From: Mucilaginibacter galii
GTDB lineage: Bacteria > Bacteroidota > Bacteroidia > Sphingobacteriales > Sphingobacteriaceae
Assembly: GCF_014635825.1 (NCBI RefSeq)
Contig: NZ_BMDO01000001.1
Location: 558,001-622,000 of the forward strand
Length of the DNA stretch: 64,000 nucleotides
Direction: 5' to 3'
Position 1 is the stretch's first letter. The number at the start of each line of letters is the position of its first letter. Below the pieces are notes generated by a model. That model was not told the DNA's origin, made no database searches, and was given only the letters and a program-made list of their open reading frames with translations. Positions 1 through 11,585 of the stretch are shown one piece after another. The translations under genes were made by a program, and so were the position numbers.

Positions 1-280
1 AAGTTACGGCTCTCTAAATCGGTCAATTCTTCCATAAAATTTGATTTAAGTAACTGGTGGTATGTATTATATAACTTATATCAAAGTATAATGTTTGCAG
101 AAAATCCCTTCTAATCAGGCTTAAGTTTATTCCTTGCTATGCACTATTTCCTACAGCTCATTACGCCAGCATATGTTAACATTGCATTCTTTCCACACCT
201 TATTATAGCGAAAAAGAAGCTTCTGATCATTGCTTTCTAATTCACTAAATCACTATTTCGCTCCTTCACTCATTAGCTAA

Positions 281-2332
<2,052 letters not shown>

Positions 2333-2554
2333 ATTTTCATATTTCCGAAATCTTAAAGGTGCTCACGCTATCTTTTTTAGCTCACTTGTGGGCGAACTAT
2401 GTCGCTAATTTAGCAATCTAATTAAATGAGGAAATATGAAGTTTTTTGAAGAGTACATGAGGTTAAATGAGGTATTAACATTATTTAACAAGTCATACTA
2501 ACGTCATATGCCATAAATATTTGCATCTTTAAGGCTCATCCTTTTATTGCAATT

Positions 2555-5005
2555 ATGAAGCGGTATCTACTATTGTTAGTTTGTTTAATACTCCAAACCG
2601 CTGCACAGGCGCAAACGTTCACTCTTAGCGGTACCATTACCAATAGTAACGGCGAGCCCGTTCCGTTTGCCACTATCCTGGTTAAAAATACCAGTAAAGG
2701 CTCATCAGCTAATAGTGATGGTCAATATACATTAAGCTTATCATCAGGTACTTATGATGTGCTTTTCAAAGCTATAGGCTTTAAACAAGAAACCCGAAAC
2801 GTTAACATTAAGGGTAACCAGGTCATCAATATTTCACTTTCTCCCGAGGCCTATCAACTTCAAAATGTGGTAGTTAAAGCCGGTGGTGAAGATCCTGCCT
2901 ATGAAATTGTCCGCAATGCCATCCGCAAGCGCAAGGGATATTTAGCTGAAGTAAGAAGCTATACCTGTGATACTTACATCAAAGGACTTCAAAAAATGCT
3001 GGCCGCCCCCAAAAAATTCTTAGGCCGCGACATTAACCAAATTGCCCGCGAACTAGGGCTTGATTCTAACCGCCGGGGCATCATTTACCTATCCGAGTCA
3101 GAATCGAAACTAAGCTTTATGCAGCCCGACCAGTACCATGAGGAAATGGTATCGTCGAAGGTATCGGGCAGCAACAGGGCGTTTAGCTTTAACCGGGCAT
3201 CAGACTTAGATGTAAACTTTTACCATAACCTGCAAAACTGGGAAGGTTTGAGTAACAGGCCATTGATATCACCTATTGCAGACAATGCTCTCTCCTACTA
3301 TAACTACAAATACATGGGCTTCACCGCAGAAAACGGCGAAACTATTAACCGCATCAAGGTAACTCCCAAACGTTTGTATGAGCCTACTTTTACCGGCTAC
3401 ATTTACATTATGGAAGATAGCTGGCGCATACACAGCGTCGACTTGATGCTCACCAAATCGGCCGGAATAAACTTCGTAGATACTATAACGGTGAAGCAGC
3501 AATACATTCCTGTAGAGCGCAAAACCTGGCTGCCTGCCTCGGTAAAATTTGAGTTTACCGGGGGGCTATTGGGCTTTAAAATAGGTGGTTACTTTGTGGC
3601 AATATTTAAAAACTATGAAATTAACCCCTCTTTAAGCCAAAAAAGCTTTGCCGAAGTAATGAGGGTTACGGCAGATGTCAATAAAAAAGATTCGGCTTAT
3701 TGGGTACAATCCCGCCCTATCCCATTAACCGACGAAGAGAAAATCGATTACGAAAAGAAAGCCGTGCTAGCCAAAAAACGCGAGTCGAAACCTTACCTGG
3801 ATTCGCTGGATAAGGCTAACAATAAGTTATCGCTTTCTAAGTTCCTGATGTCGGGCATTCACATACGTAACCGATATAAAAAATCATACTTTAATACAGA
3901 CGGTTTATTGCCCTCTTTTCTTTACAATACCGTTGAAGGTGTGGCCATTAACTATGGCGTATCGTATGTAAAGCAAATAGATAGTTTACAAAATAAATAC
4001 CTTGTTTTAGGGGGCCGCATACGTTACGGCTTTACCAACCAGTTACTGCACGGCAGCATTAACGGCCGAATACCGGTTAATGAGTATACCTTTAGCTTTA
4101 ATGCAGGCTCGGATGTGGTAGACCTTAATAATTTGCTCCCCATTACACCATTTTCTAATACAACGTCCAGCTTATTTTTCAGGCGTAACTTCCAAAAATT
4201 GTATGATAAGCATTTTGCAGCGGCATCGGTATCGCGCCGTATTGCCGGCAATTGGCAGGCTACCCTTACCGCCGAAATGGCCGACCGTCGCTGGCTCGAC
4301 AACACCTCTTACTTCAGTTTTTTCAATAAAGACCTGAAATACAGCGCTAATAACCCATTTACGCCAGATGTTAACACACCCTTATTCGAGCGCAATCAAT
4401 CTTTCAAGGTAAATGTGCGTACCAGCTATAACTTCAGTAACAAGTACGTCACTTACCCCTCGGGCCGGTATTATTTACCATCAAAGTATCCTACGCTTGC
4501 ACTGTCATATACCAAAGGAATAAAAAATGTATTTGGCTCTGATGTTGATTATGACCTGTTAAGCGCCAGCTTGTCTAAAGAAGAAATTGGCCTGGGCTTG
4601 TTAGGTAATATCTCCTTTTATGTAGGAGCAGGTAAGTTTTTAAATAACAACAAGGTTTACTTTACTGACTACAAGCACTTTTTAGGCAACGAGATTATCT
4701 TATACAAGAACGCCACAAATGCCTTCCTGATGCTTGATTACTATGATGGCAGCACATCTAAACAATACCTGGAAGGTCATCTTGAACAAAACTTTGGAGG
4801 CATCCTGTTAAGCAAGATACCCGTCATACGTAAGTTTAAACTACAGGAGCTGGTTGAATTAAATTACTTAACCACCCCCGATATTAAAAATTATACCGAG
4901 TTGGGCTTAGGTTTCAAATACCTTGCTTTCAGGGTATTGTATGGCTGGTCGTTCAATAGCAGCACTAATTCCAAATCGGCATTCAGGATAGATATCGGCT
5001 TCTAA
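2555..5005 (+). CDS. DUF5686 outer-membrane protein with carboxypeptidase-regulatory-like domain
   Basis: An 816-residue secreted protein. A signal peptide (about 1-19, ending AQA) is followed by a beta-sandwich of the CarboxypepD_reg-like type (about 23-110, containing GEPVPFATI) and a long DUF5686-type region whose C-terminus ends in phenylalanine, as outer-membrane beta-barrels do. Proteins of this architecture are common in Bacteroidota and have no settled function; they are related in their N-terminal domain to TonB-dependent transporters but lack the plug. Stand-alone, between ligA and dapA. Location in the outer membrane is inferred. Confidence 0.85.
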   Translation: MKRYLLLLVCLILQTAAQAQTFTLSGTITNSNGEPVPFATILVKNTSKGSSANSDGQYTLSLSSGTYDVLFKAIGFKQETRNVNIKGNQVINISLSPEAYQLQNVVVKAGGEDPAYEIVRNAIRKRKGYLAEVRSYTCDTYIKGLQKMLAAPKKFLGRDINQIARELGLDSNRRGIIYLSESESKLSFMQPDQYHEEMVSSKVSGSNRAFSFNRASDLDVNFYHNLQNWEGLSNRPLISPIADNALSYYNYKYMGFTAENGETINRIKVTPKRLYEPTFTGYIYIMEDSWRIHSVDLMLTKSAGINFVDTITVKQQYIPVERKTWLPASVKFEFTGGLLGFKIGGYFVAIFKNYEINPSLSQKSFAEVMRVTADVNKKDSAYWVQSRPIPLTDEEKIDYEKKAVLAKKRESKPYLDSLDKANNKLSLSKFLMSGIHIRNRYKKSYFNTDGLLPSFLYNTVEGVAINYGVSYVKQIDSLQNKYLVLGGRIRYGFTNQLLHGSINGRIPVNEYTFSFNAGSDVVDLNNLLPITPFSNTTSSLFFRRNFQKLYDKHFAAASVSRRIAGNWQATLTAEMADRRWLDNTSYFSFFNKDLKYSANNPFTPDVNTPLFERNQSFKVNVRTSYNFSNKYVTYPSGRYYLPSKYPTLALSYTKGIKNVFGSDVDYDLLSASLSKEEIGLGLLGNISFYVGAGKFLNNNKVYFTDYKHFLGNEIILYKNATNAFLMLDYYDGSTSKQYLEGHLEQNFGGILLSKIPVIRKFKLQELVELNYLTTPDIKNYTELGLGFKYLAFRVLYGWSFNSSTNSKSAFRIDIGF

Positions 5006-5016
5006 AACCGCTTTTG

Positions 5017-5024
5017 TAACTTTG
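5017..5024 (+). promoter_or_regulatory. Possible -7 promoter element for dapA
   Basis: TAACTTTG matches the Bacteroidota -7 consensus TAnnTTTG and lies 73 bases before the dapA start. No clear -33 TTG is present at the expected spacing. Confidence 0.4.
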
Positions 5025-5096
5025 GTGAACAGGCCTAAAATTATCCTGCAATTCAACAGCTAAAATCATATCTTAGCACCCTTTTAAGTATATAAA

Positions 5097-5981
5097 ATGG
5101 AAATGTTTCACGGAACCGGAGTAGCCATGGTGACTCCGTTTGATGCCCAGGGACAGGTAGATTATGCCGGCCTGGAAAACCTGATCAACTACCTTATCGA
5201 TGGTGGGGTAAATTATCTCGTATCATTAGGTACAACCGGCGAGAGCGCCACATTGAGTAAGGATGAGAAGAATAAGGTGTGGGCTTTTACTGCTGAAAAG
5301 GTAAATAAACGTGTAAACCTGGTAGCCGGTATTGGCGGCAACAACACCCTTGAGGTAGTTAAAGAGGTTAAAGAGTTTGACAATACTGGCTACGACGCCA
5401 TATTATCGGCCAGCCCGCATTATAACAAACCCATACAAGAAGGTATATATCAGCACTATAAAGCTATTGCCGAAGCTGCTCCACTACCCATTATTTTATA
5501 TAATGTACCCGGACGTACGGGCAGCAATATGAGTGCCGAAACTACGGTGCGTTTAGCTCATGATTTTAAGAACATTATTGCCATTAAAGAGGCTTCGGGC
5601 AATTTTGAGCAATTTAATCAGATTATGCGCGATAAGCCTGCTGATTTTCTGTTTATCTCGGGCGATGATCCGGTAACGCTGCCAATGATGGCCATGGGTG
5701 CTGTAGGTGTCATATCTGTTGTTGGCAATGCGCTCCCTAAACAGTTTTCGGGCATGATAAGCACCTGCATGACCGGTAATTTTAAAGCTGCACACAAGGC
5801 TCACTATCAACTAATTGAATTTACCCGCTTAATGTTTGTTGAAGGCAGCCCGGGTGGTGTAAAAACCGCCTTGAAACAGTTAGGTGTTTGCGGCGATACG
5901 CTGCGCCTACCGCTGGTGCAGGTGAGCGAAAGTACGGCTGCGAAAATTGGAGCCGAGCTAAAAATGATCACTTCAAATTAG
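5097..5981 (+). CDS. dapA: 4-hydroxy-tetrahydrodipicolinate synthase DapA
   Basis: Condenses pyruvate with aspartate semialdehyde, the first committed step of lysine and meso-diaminopimelate synthesis. The 294 residues show the family motifs: GTTGES with T46/T47, Y109, Y135 in LYNVPGRTG with R140, and the Schiff-base lysine K164 in IKEASG. The ATG at 5097 fits the normal N-terminus. It stands alone between the DUF5686 gene and a strong terminator. Its product feeds the DAP-type MurE encoded at 23.3-24.8 kb. Confidence 0.97.
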   Translation: MEMFHGTGVAMVTPFDAQGQVDYAGLENLINYLIDGGVNYLVSLGTTGESATLSKDEKNKVWAFTAEKVNKRVNLVAGIGGNNTLEVVKEVKEFDNTGYDAILSASPHYNKPIQEGIYQHYKAIAEAAPLPIILYNVPGRTGSNMSAETTVRLAHDFKNIIAIKEASGNFEQFNQIMRDKPADFLFISGDDPVTLPMMAMGAVGVISVVGNALPKQFSGMISTCMTGNFKAAHKAHYQLIEFTRLMFVEGSPGGVKTALKQLGVCGDTLRLPLVQVSESTAAKIGAELKMITSN

Positions 5982-6002
5982 TAGTTATAGCGATAGAATT
6001 AT

Positions 6003-6032
6003 AAAGGCCTGATGTTAAACCAGGCCTTTTTT
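6003..6032 (+). terminator. Rho-independent terminator after dapA
   Basis: AAAGGCCTG pairs with CAGGCCTTT across a 9-base loop and is followed by a T run. Confidence 0.85.
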
Positions 6033-6185
6033 GTGTTCCAAAAATTTCATGTAGTTGCGGGAAACCTCTTTATTTCTTCAAAAAACTTCATATTTCTTAA
6101 TATATCGAAATAGCTTATTGAGCCGGGAAAAGTTTGGCTGACTCGCTCTCAGAAGCATTAAATTTAAGCAAAAATCTACGAACAC

Positions 6186-6220
6186 AAAAAAAGCCGACTC
6201 GTGAAGAACCGGCTTTTTTT
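6186..6220 (-). terminator. Terminator after the H1-like gene
   Basis: AAAAAGCCG pairs with CGGCTTTTT, with A and T runs on both sides, so it could work in both directions. It lies 28 bases past the stop of the H1-like gene. Confidence 0.8.
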
Positions 6221-6247
6221 ATAGAAATACTAAGTAAAGATTACTAC

Positions 6248-6430
6248 CTATTTCTCAGTTTTGTTTTTAGAATCTTGAACTTCTAAACGAATAGCTTGAG
6301 CTAAGTTTTTTAAGTCCTGCATACCCTTACGTACGCGTGTACCAGCAGCGCTATTGCCTTTAGCGTAAAATTTGTCGGCATCGGCTTCTAATGATGCAAT
6401 AAGTTCTTTAACCTGGTTAAATTTTTCCAT
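6248..6430 (-). CDS. Histone H1-like protein
   Basis: A 60-residue basic helical protein of the short bacterial histone H1-like family widespread in Bacteroidota. Features are the N-terminal MEKFNQVKELI, the central GTRVRKGMQDLKNLAQ block and a lysine-containing tail. Such proteins are thought to bind nucleic acid non-specifically. The ATG at 6430 has a good upstream AAGGAG. Single-gene unit with its own terminator. The family call is from sequence pattern; nucleoid function is inferred. Confidence 0.85.
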   Translation of the reverse strand: MEKFNQVKELIASLEADADKFYAKGNSAAGTRVRKGMQDLKNLAQAIRLEVQDSKNKTEK

Positions 6431-6846
6431 TTTTAGTGCTCCTTTTAAAGATTGAGGTTTATTGTTTTAACTAAAGCTAATCTAAAGCGTTTTTCGAATA
6501 TAAAAAAATTTACGCCTTTAAAAATGCGGTTTAAACGTGTTTTAAGCACTTTTTCATCTAATTGAACCAATTTATTTAATTATACTATTTTTAATAGACT
6601 ATTAATTAAATATTGACAATAATAACAACCTTTAAATTGAATACTTTGAACACTTTGCAGCGAAAATACAATCGATTTCAACAGCATGATCACCTATAAA
6701 ATTCAAATTTCTGCTTAATGTTGCCAACAATACAGGCTTACCCTTGCGGCATATTGCTGTGTATTTAATAATACCGGCATGTGATACCATAAAAAAACCT
6801 CTTGCCTATCCTAGGTAAGAGGTTTCTTAAAAAGTTATATTACATA
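6431..6846. other. Intergenic stretch, AT-rich
   Basis: Holds the promoter side of the H1-like gene, with a TAGCTTTAG sequence on the minus strand that resembles a -7 element, and the terminator of the gene at 6847-8091. I see no further gene or RNA in it. Confidence 0.5.
6794..6826 (-). terminator. Terminator after the alpha-oxoamine synthase gene
   Basis: AAACCTCTTGCC and its complement form a stem around a short loop. On the minus strand the stem is followed by seven T residues. Confidence 0.8.
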
Positions 6847-8091
6847 TTAGGCCAGGGCCATATTGCTTTCCTTGTATACGCCGTCTTTAAGTTTTTGTGC
6901 TACCTCACTGTAGGCATCTAAAGTGCGTTGTACATCTTCTAACGAGTGTGTGGCAGTTGGTATCAGTCGCAGTACAATTAAACCTTTAGGAATAACCGGA
7001 TATACCACAATGGAACAAAATATACTATAGTTCTCGCGCAGGTCGCGGGTTAAGCTGGTGGCTTCGTAGAGGTCGCCTTTCAGGAAAACCGGGGTAACCA
7101 TGGTGTTGGTGTTACCAATGTCAAAGCCTCGTTCTTTTAAGCCCTGCTGTAAAGTACGGGCAACGGTCCAAAGCTTTTCGCGCAGTTCAGGTTTTGATTT
7201 AAGCAGTTCGAAGCGTTTATGTAAACCCATTACCATAGGCATAGGTAAAGCCTTGGCAAAGGTTTGCGAGCGCATATTGTAACGCAGGTAAGCTACAATA
7301 TCCGTTTTAGCGGCTACGAAAGCGCCTATACCTGCCATTGATTTGGCAAAGGTACCAAAGTATACATCCACACCTTCAATACAGTCTTGCTCTTCATGCG
7401 TACCGGCACCGGTAGAGCCCATAGTACCAAAACCATGCGCATCATCTATCAGTAAACGGAAGTTGTATTTATCTTTTAAGGCAACAATTTCTTTGAGTTT
7501 ACCCTGCGCACCCGACATGCCGAAAACGCCTTCGGTAATAACCAATATACCGCCACCCGTTTGATCGGTTAGCTTGGTGGCGCGCTCCAGTTGCTTTTCA
7601 AAGCTTTCCATATCATTATGCTGGTAAACATAGCGTTTACCCATGTGCAAACGCACCCCATCAATAATACAAGCATGCGATTCGGCATCGTAAACGATCA
7701 CATCGTTACGGTCAACCAGCGTATCAATAATGCTTACCATACCCTGGTAGCCATAGTTTAACAGGAAGCCTGCTTCCATGCCTACAAACTCGGCAAGGCC
7801 TTGCTCTAAGGATTCGTGGTATTTGGTGTTACCCGACATCATACGGGCACCCATGGGGTAAGCCATGCCATAATCGGCAGCGGCCTGTGCATCAGCTTTA
7901 CGCACTTCGGGATGGTTAGCCAAGCCCAGGTAGTTGTTCAGGCTCCAAACCAAGTGCTCTTTGCCATTGAACATCATATGAGCCGATATCTCCCCTTCCA
8001 ATTTAGGAAAAGAAAAATAACCGTGCGACCACTTTTGGTGCATCCCGATAGGACCACCTAAATTTTTCGATATCTTGTCAAATAAATCCAA
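6847..8091 (-). CDS. Alpha-oxoamine synthase family enzyme, probable serine palmitoyltransferase
   Basis: A 414-residue PLP enzyme of fold type I. H139 in ESHA would stack on the cofactor, D216-D217-A-H219 contacts it, and K250 in GTFAKSMAGIG forms the Schiff base. The family joins an amino acid to an acyl-CoA with decarboxylation (serine palmitoyltransferase, KBL, BioF, HemA). No bioF or tdh neighbour is present, and Bacteroidota commonly make sphingolipids with such an enzyme, so serine palmitoyltransferase is the best guess. 2-amino-3-ketobutyrate-CoA ligase or a lipid-forming paralogue are the alternatives. The acyltransferase gene lies divergently next to it. Confidence 0.75.
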   Translation of the reverse strand: MDLFDKISKNLGGPIGMHQKWSHGYFSFPKLEGEISAHMMFNGKEHLVWSLNNYLGLANHPEVRKADAQAAADYGMAYPMGARMMSGNTKYHESLEQGLAEFVGMEAGFLLNYGYQGMVSIIDTLVDRNDVIVYDAESHACIIDGVRLHMGKRYVYQHNDMESFEKQLERATKLTDQTGGGILVITEGVFGMSGAQGKLKEIVALKDKYNFRLLIDDAHGFGTMGSTGAGTHEEQDCIEGVDVYFGTFAKSMAGIGAFVAAKTDIVAYLRYNMRSQTFAKALPMPMVMGLHKRFELLKSKPELREKLWTVARTLQQGLKERGFDIGNTNTMVTPVFLKGDLYEATSLTRDLRENYSIFCSIVVYPVIPKGLIVLRLIPTATHSLEDVQRTLDAYSEVAQKLKDGVYKESNMALA

Positions 8092-8448
8092 TTGCTTTCT
8101 AATCTTTAATATCTACACAAATATAGTGCTAAAAGTGGTGCGGAGCAATCGTTATAACTTTTTATGATAGGTTATAACGTAATTTATGTGAATATTATTA
8201 GTAGAATTAATTAACCTAAACGTGCTATACTTGGGCTGCAGTATTATTACTCTTATTAGTTAATGATTGGGCATATCCCCGCAGATCGTCCGCTCATACT
8301 GCATTAGCTTTCGCCATGTGCTGTAATTGCTACTATTTTTTACGCACCACTAAATATACAATAAGGCATTGATTTCCTATTACTTAATTGCAATAAAGTT
8401 AACATCGGGCTGTTGTTGCATTTACATAGTGATGTTACATTTACCGCC
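8092..8448. other. Divergent intergenic region
   Basis: Separates two divergently transcribed genes and should hold both promoters. It is AT-rich. I see no RNA gene, repeat or convincing operator. Confidence 0.45.
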
Positions 8449-9249
8449 ATGACCGTTATATCATTAAATGATTTTTCGAAGGCCACAAAAACTGTAAAGC
8501 TGCCCGGCCTTGCTGCACTATTAATGAAGGTCATGAAAATTGATGCCTTTAACCATTTGATACAACAGGCCGGCAATTTAGAAGGCTTGGCCTTTACAAA
8601 ACATGTGTTAAACATTTTAGGTGTTACCTTAGATATAGACAACTCCGACCTCTCACACATCCCGGCAAATGGCGCCTTTATCGCTATTGCTAATCATCCG
8701 TATGGGGCTATTGAATCGCTCGCTTTACTTAACCTATTAGTTTCTTGCAGGCCCGAGGCCCTTTTTATGGGAAATTTTTTATTGAAAAAAATCCCTAACC
8801 TGGCCGACTATATTATTGCCGTAAATCCTTTTGAAAACGTCAGGGACAGCTCCAGCATTAGCGGGATCAAAACCACATTAAATAAGCTTAAAACAGGTAC
8901 ACCAGTAGCTATTTTCCCTGCGGGAGAAGTTGCTGCCTTTAATTTTAAAACCGGCACGATCACAGACCGCCAATGGCACCCTGTAGTGGGCAAGATTATT
9001 GAAAAGGCTAAAGTACCGGTAGTGCCTATCTATTTTCACGGCAACAATGGCCTTGGCTTCAGCCTGTTGCGCTACCTGCATCCATCCCTGCAAACAGCTA
9101 TGCTTCCGGCCGAACTGTTCAATAAAAATGGCAAGTACCTGCGTATTCGCATTGGTAAGCCTATTGATGCTGATGAAATTGCTATATTAAGCGAGCGTGG
9201 TGATTTGCTTGCCGGGTTACGACAACGCACCTATGAGTTAAGCAAGTAA
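8449..9249 (+). CDS. Lysophospholipid / aminolipid acyltransferase-like protein
   Basis: A 266-residue membrane-associated acyltransferase of the PlsC superfamily. The catalytic block is NHPYGAIES (H-x5-E), the variant seen in hemolysin-like and ornithine/glycine-lipid acyltransferases rather than classic H-x4-D PlsC. FPAGEVAAF and VPVVPIYFHG correspond to later blocks. The ATG at 8449 is preferred over a TTG at 8413, which would only add a poor N-terminal extension. A role in glycine-lipid or phospholipid acylation is inferred. Confidence 0.75.
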   Translation: MTVISLNDFSKATKTVKLPGLAALLMKVMKIDAFNHLIQQAGNLEGLAFTKHVLNILGVTLDIDNSDLSHIPANGAFIAIANHPYGAIESLALLNLLVSCRPEALFMGNFLLKKIPNLADYIIAVNPFENVRDSSSISGIKTTLNKLKTGTPVAIFPAGEVAAFNFKTGTITDRQWHPVVGKIIEKAKVPVVPIYFHGNNGLGFSLLRYLHPSLQTAMLPAELFNKNGKYLRIRIGKPIDADEIAILSERGDLLAGLRQRTYELSK

Positions 9250-9266
9250 TTTGCAGAAAGGAAACG

Positions 9267-9290
9267 CAGGGTCCTCTACGAGAGACCCTG
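9267..9290. other. Hairpin between convergent genes
   Basis: CAGGGTC pairs with GACCCTG across a 10-base loop. It has no T run, so terminator function is uncertain. Confidence 0.35.
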
Positions 9291-9341
9291 TTGGGACGTA
9301 ATCCTTAAACCGTTTGCCGTTACTCATTACTGTGTTCAAGT

Positions 9342-10745
9342 TCACTTCTTTATCCCCGTATTAGTTACTTTACCAGCATTTAATGCCTTGTTCACATCTT
9401 CAATCCCTTCCTTTGCATCAGTGCTGGTTGGATATAAGTAGGCTGTAAGTATAAATATCGCTTTTGCTTTTAGTGGTTTATTTAGTAACAGCAGTTCATA
9501 ATAACCCCAATTAATGAGGTCTTTTTCCGAAATATTATAATCTGTGTTCTTAACCTGTAAGGCGTGATAAGCTTTTAATGCATCTTCGTAGCCTTTTTGC
9601 TCAAGTATAGTGCGCAAAGGAGTTACGCTATCGGGGTAGTTACCGCCATTTGATGCTTTTAGCTGAGGATAATAAAAGCCTGCTACTTCAGAAGCAAGAT
9701 TCTCTGGTCCGTTACTTTTTAAATTGGTAAGTACAACAACAGCCAAATCATGGTCAGGGTATATATAAAACCATGATCTCGATCCGCCTATACCGGCAAC
9801 CGCCCGCGGTGGCAAATTCCTTTTTGCCACCCAGCCCATTGCCCAGCCGCCGTAACTCTTGTTATTAAGCTTTTGTGGCTGCCACATTTCGCTTAAACTA
9901 CTTTTCTTTTTTAATAATATGCCATTTTGCAGTGCAATAATCCATTTGGCCAATTCCTCTGCAGTCGCATTAATCCCCGCCCCTGCCCTTGATTCCGGAA
10001 ACTCCTCCCATGTACGTTCCAAGGTCTTACCTTTAACAAAGGCCCCTTTAGTACTTTTAGAATATGCATACGTGGGTGCTTTATCTTTGATAACATCTCT
10101 CGAATCTCCAAAATTAGCCAAATACATTTTAGCGGGAATGAATTGACGGTCATGAACAAATTGTTCAAACGTCATACCACTAAGGTGCTCTATTATTTGC
10201 CCCAACAGCACATAATTGGTTTGGTTGTAAGAGGTTTTTTCACCTGGAACAAACTCCATAGGTTCCTCGCGTATTTTGAGCCAAGCCCTATTAAAACTTA
10301 GTCCGTATACATACCCTCCATTTTTAACATCCAAAAAATCAGGAATACCAGAGGTATGATCCAACAATCTGCGTACAGGTATTTTTTGCCAGGCTAAAGG
10401 AAGGCTGTCTATATAGGTGGAAATTGGCTGCTCTAAATTAAGCTTGCCATCCTCTACCAGTTGCATAATTGCAACACCTGTAAAAGCTTTAGTGGCAGAA
10501 TTTATAGAAAACAATGTATTGGCATCAACCTTTACCCCATGCTCAATATTAGCCAAGCCATATGATTTGAGCATTACAATCTTTCCTGATTTTATGATTG
10601 CTATTTGCATACCCGGTATACCGCGGGATTGCATCTCCGACTTAACAAAATCATTAATAGAATTGAGTTTATTTTGTGCCTTTATAATGGTTATTTGTAA
10701 TACCAACACCAGGAAAGCTAACAAACCTATTTGAAAGAAGCGCAT
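9342..10745 (-). CDS. Serine hydrolase, beta-lactamase / class C PBP-like family
   Basis: A 467-residue secreted enzyme. A signal peptide covers about 1-23. The nucleophile motif is S83-A-T-K86, the LLDHTSGIPD block spans 127-136, and Y173 in SYNQTNY takes the place of the Tyr of the YxN motif, with Q at the third position. AGIGGSRSWFY replaces the usual third motif. The last 120 residues or so form a helical tail of the kind found in periplasmic esterase/DD-peptidase-like members. The substrate cannot be told from sequence; a beta-lactam resistance role is not implied. Confidence 0.85.
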   Translation of the reverse strand: MRFFQIGLLAFLVLVLQITIIKAQNKLNSINDFVKSEMQSRGIPGMQIAIIKSGKIVMLKSYGLANIEHGVKVDANTLFSINSATKAFTGVAIMQLVEDGKLNLEQPISTYIDSLPLAWQKIPVRRLLDHTSGIPDFLDVKNGGYVYGLSFNRAWLKIREEPMEFVPGEKTSYNQTNYVLLGQIIEHLSGMTFEQFVHDRQFIPAKMYLANFGDSRDVIKDKAPTYAYSKSTKGAFVKGKTLERTWEEFPESRAGAGINATAEELAKWIIALQNGILLKKKSSLSEMWQPQKLNNKSYGGWAMGWVAKRNLPPRAVAGIGGSRSWFYIYPDHDLAVVVLTNLKSNGPENLASEVAGFYYPQLKASNGGNYPDSVTPLRTILEQKGYEDALKAYHALQVKNTDYNISEKDLINWGYYELLLLNKPLKAKAIFILTAYLYPTSTDAKEGIEDVNKALNAGKVTNTGIKK

Positions 10746-10824
10746 GATAATTTTTGTGATTTACTTAACAGACGCAAAAATTTGAGCGTTGTTACACATT
10801 TTATAAATGCTTAATTACCTTACC

Positions 10825-10841
10825 ACAGGGCATAGCCCTGT
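10825..10841. other. Short perfect hairpin
   Basis: ACAGGGC-ATA-GCCCTGT lies between two minus-strand genes. It may end transcription of the upstream unknown gene, but has no T run. Confidence 0.3.
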
Positions 10842-10913
10842 AACAGTATGGCGCTTATTGAACAAAGCCTTAGTAAGCGTTGTACAAATAGTAAAAAATG
10901 CAAATATTTACTT

Positions 10914-11534
10914 TCAATCAATCGGCTTCCATTCTCCTTTGGTGAAGAATACATTGCCAAATCTCGGTGACTTAAAAACATAATAGAAAGAAAAAACATC
11001 TCGATAAAGCGTGGGCTCTACTTCCATAATGTGATGATGCGGCTCAGGTAGTTGGATAACAAGCCTTGGGTTTACATAATCCTCTTTAAAACTTACAAAA
11101 CCTTGATAGGTTTTAACTACCCGAGCTTTGTTAGTTATGTGAAAATTTAATTTACCATCTTTAGTTATTGCAAACCAATAGTGATTATACTGCCAGTCAG
11201 CTTGTTTACCCGGAAATTTGGATCGGTCGATCACGTAGGTTCCGTAGATATCATCACGCTCAAGCTGTTTCTTCTCCGTGAAAACTCTAACAACTATGTC
11301 CAAAATTACAAGTGCAATAACACAAGCCCAGCCAAACAGCAGTAGCCTGCCAATTTGTATATTTCTGGTGAAGATCCAAGCGATAAGCATAATCAAAGTG
11401 CCTGGAATCAGGATGAATACAAAAAACAAATTAGCACCAAAGCCCATAAATACGAATGAAGCTGGAAAGAGTATAGAGCAATGAAGGTAAGTATATTTTG
11501 TGATAGCAACTATCATAAACGACTTAAATAACAT
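10914..11534 (-). CDS. Unknown membrane protein with C-terminal soluble domain
   Basis: A 206-residue protein I do not recognise. Three hydrophobic segments (about 18-38, 40-56 and 62-84) anchor a soluble domain of about 115 residues. That domain starts ERDDIYGTYVIDRSKFPG and is rich in beta-strand-like alternation (GKLNFHITNK, YQGFVSF), reminiscent of lipocalin-like sheets. It lies between the serine hydrolase and another unknown gene, all on the minus strand but with separate gaps. No catalytic motif is visible. Confidence 0.6.
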   Translation of the reverse strand: MLFKSFMIVAITKYTYLHCSILFPASFVFMGFGANLFFVFILIPGTLIMLIAWIFTRNIQIGRLLLFGWACVIALVILDIVVRVFTEKKQLERDDIYGTYVIDRSKFPGKQADWQYNHYWFAITKDGKLNFHITNKARVVKTYQGFVSFKEDYVNPRLVIQLPEPHHHIMEVEPTLYRDVFSFYYVFKSPRFGNVFFTKGEWKPID

Positions 11535-11585
11535 CAGCTAATCACCATATGGTGCGGTAATAACACCAATCAAAGGTTGAATATA

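Noticed and set aside
4990-5096. Lysine riboswitch before dapA
   Set aside because: The gap is only about 90 bases, too short for that aptamer, and no conserved junction is visible.
9342-10745. Antibiotic-resistance beta-lactamase
   Set aside because: The second and third active-site motifs deviate from class C enzymes and the family is broad; only serine hydrolase is supported.
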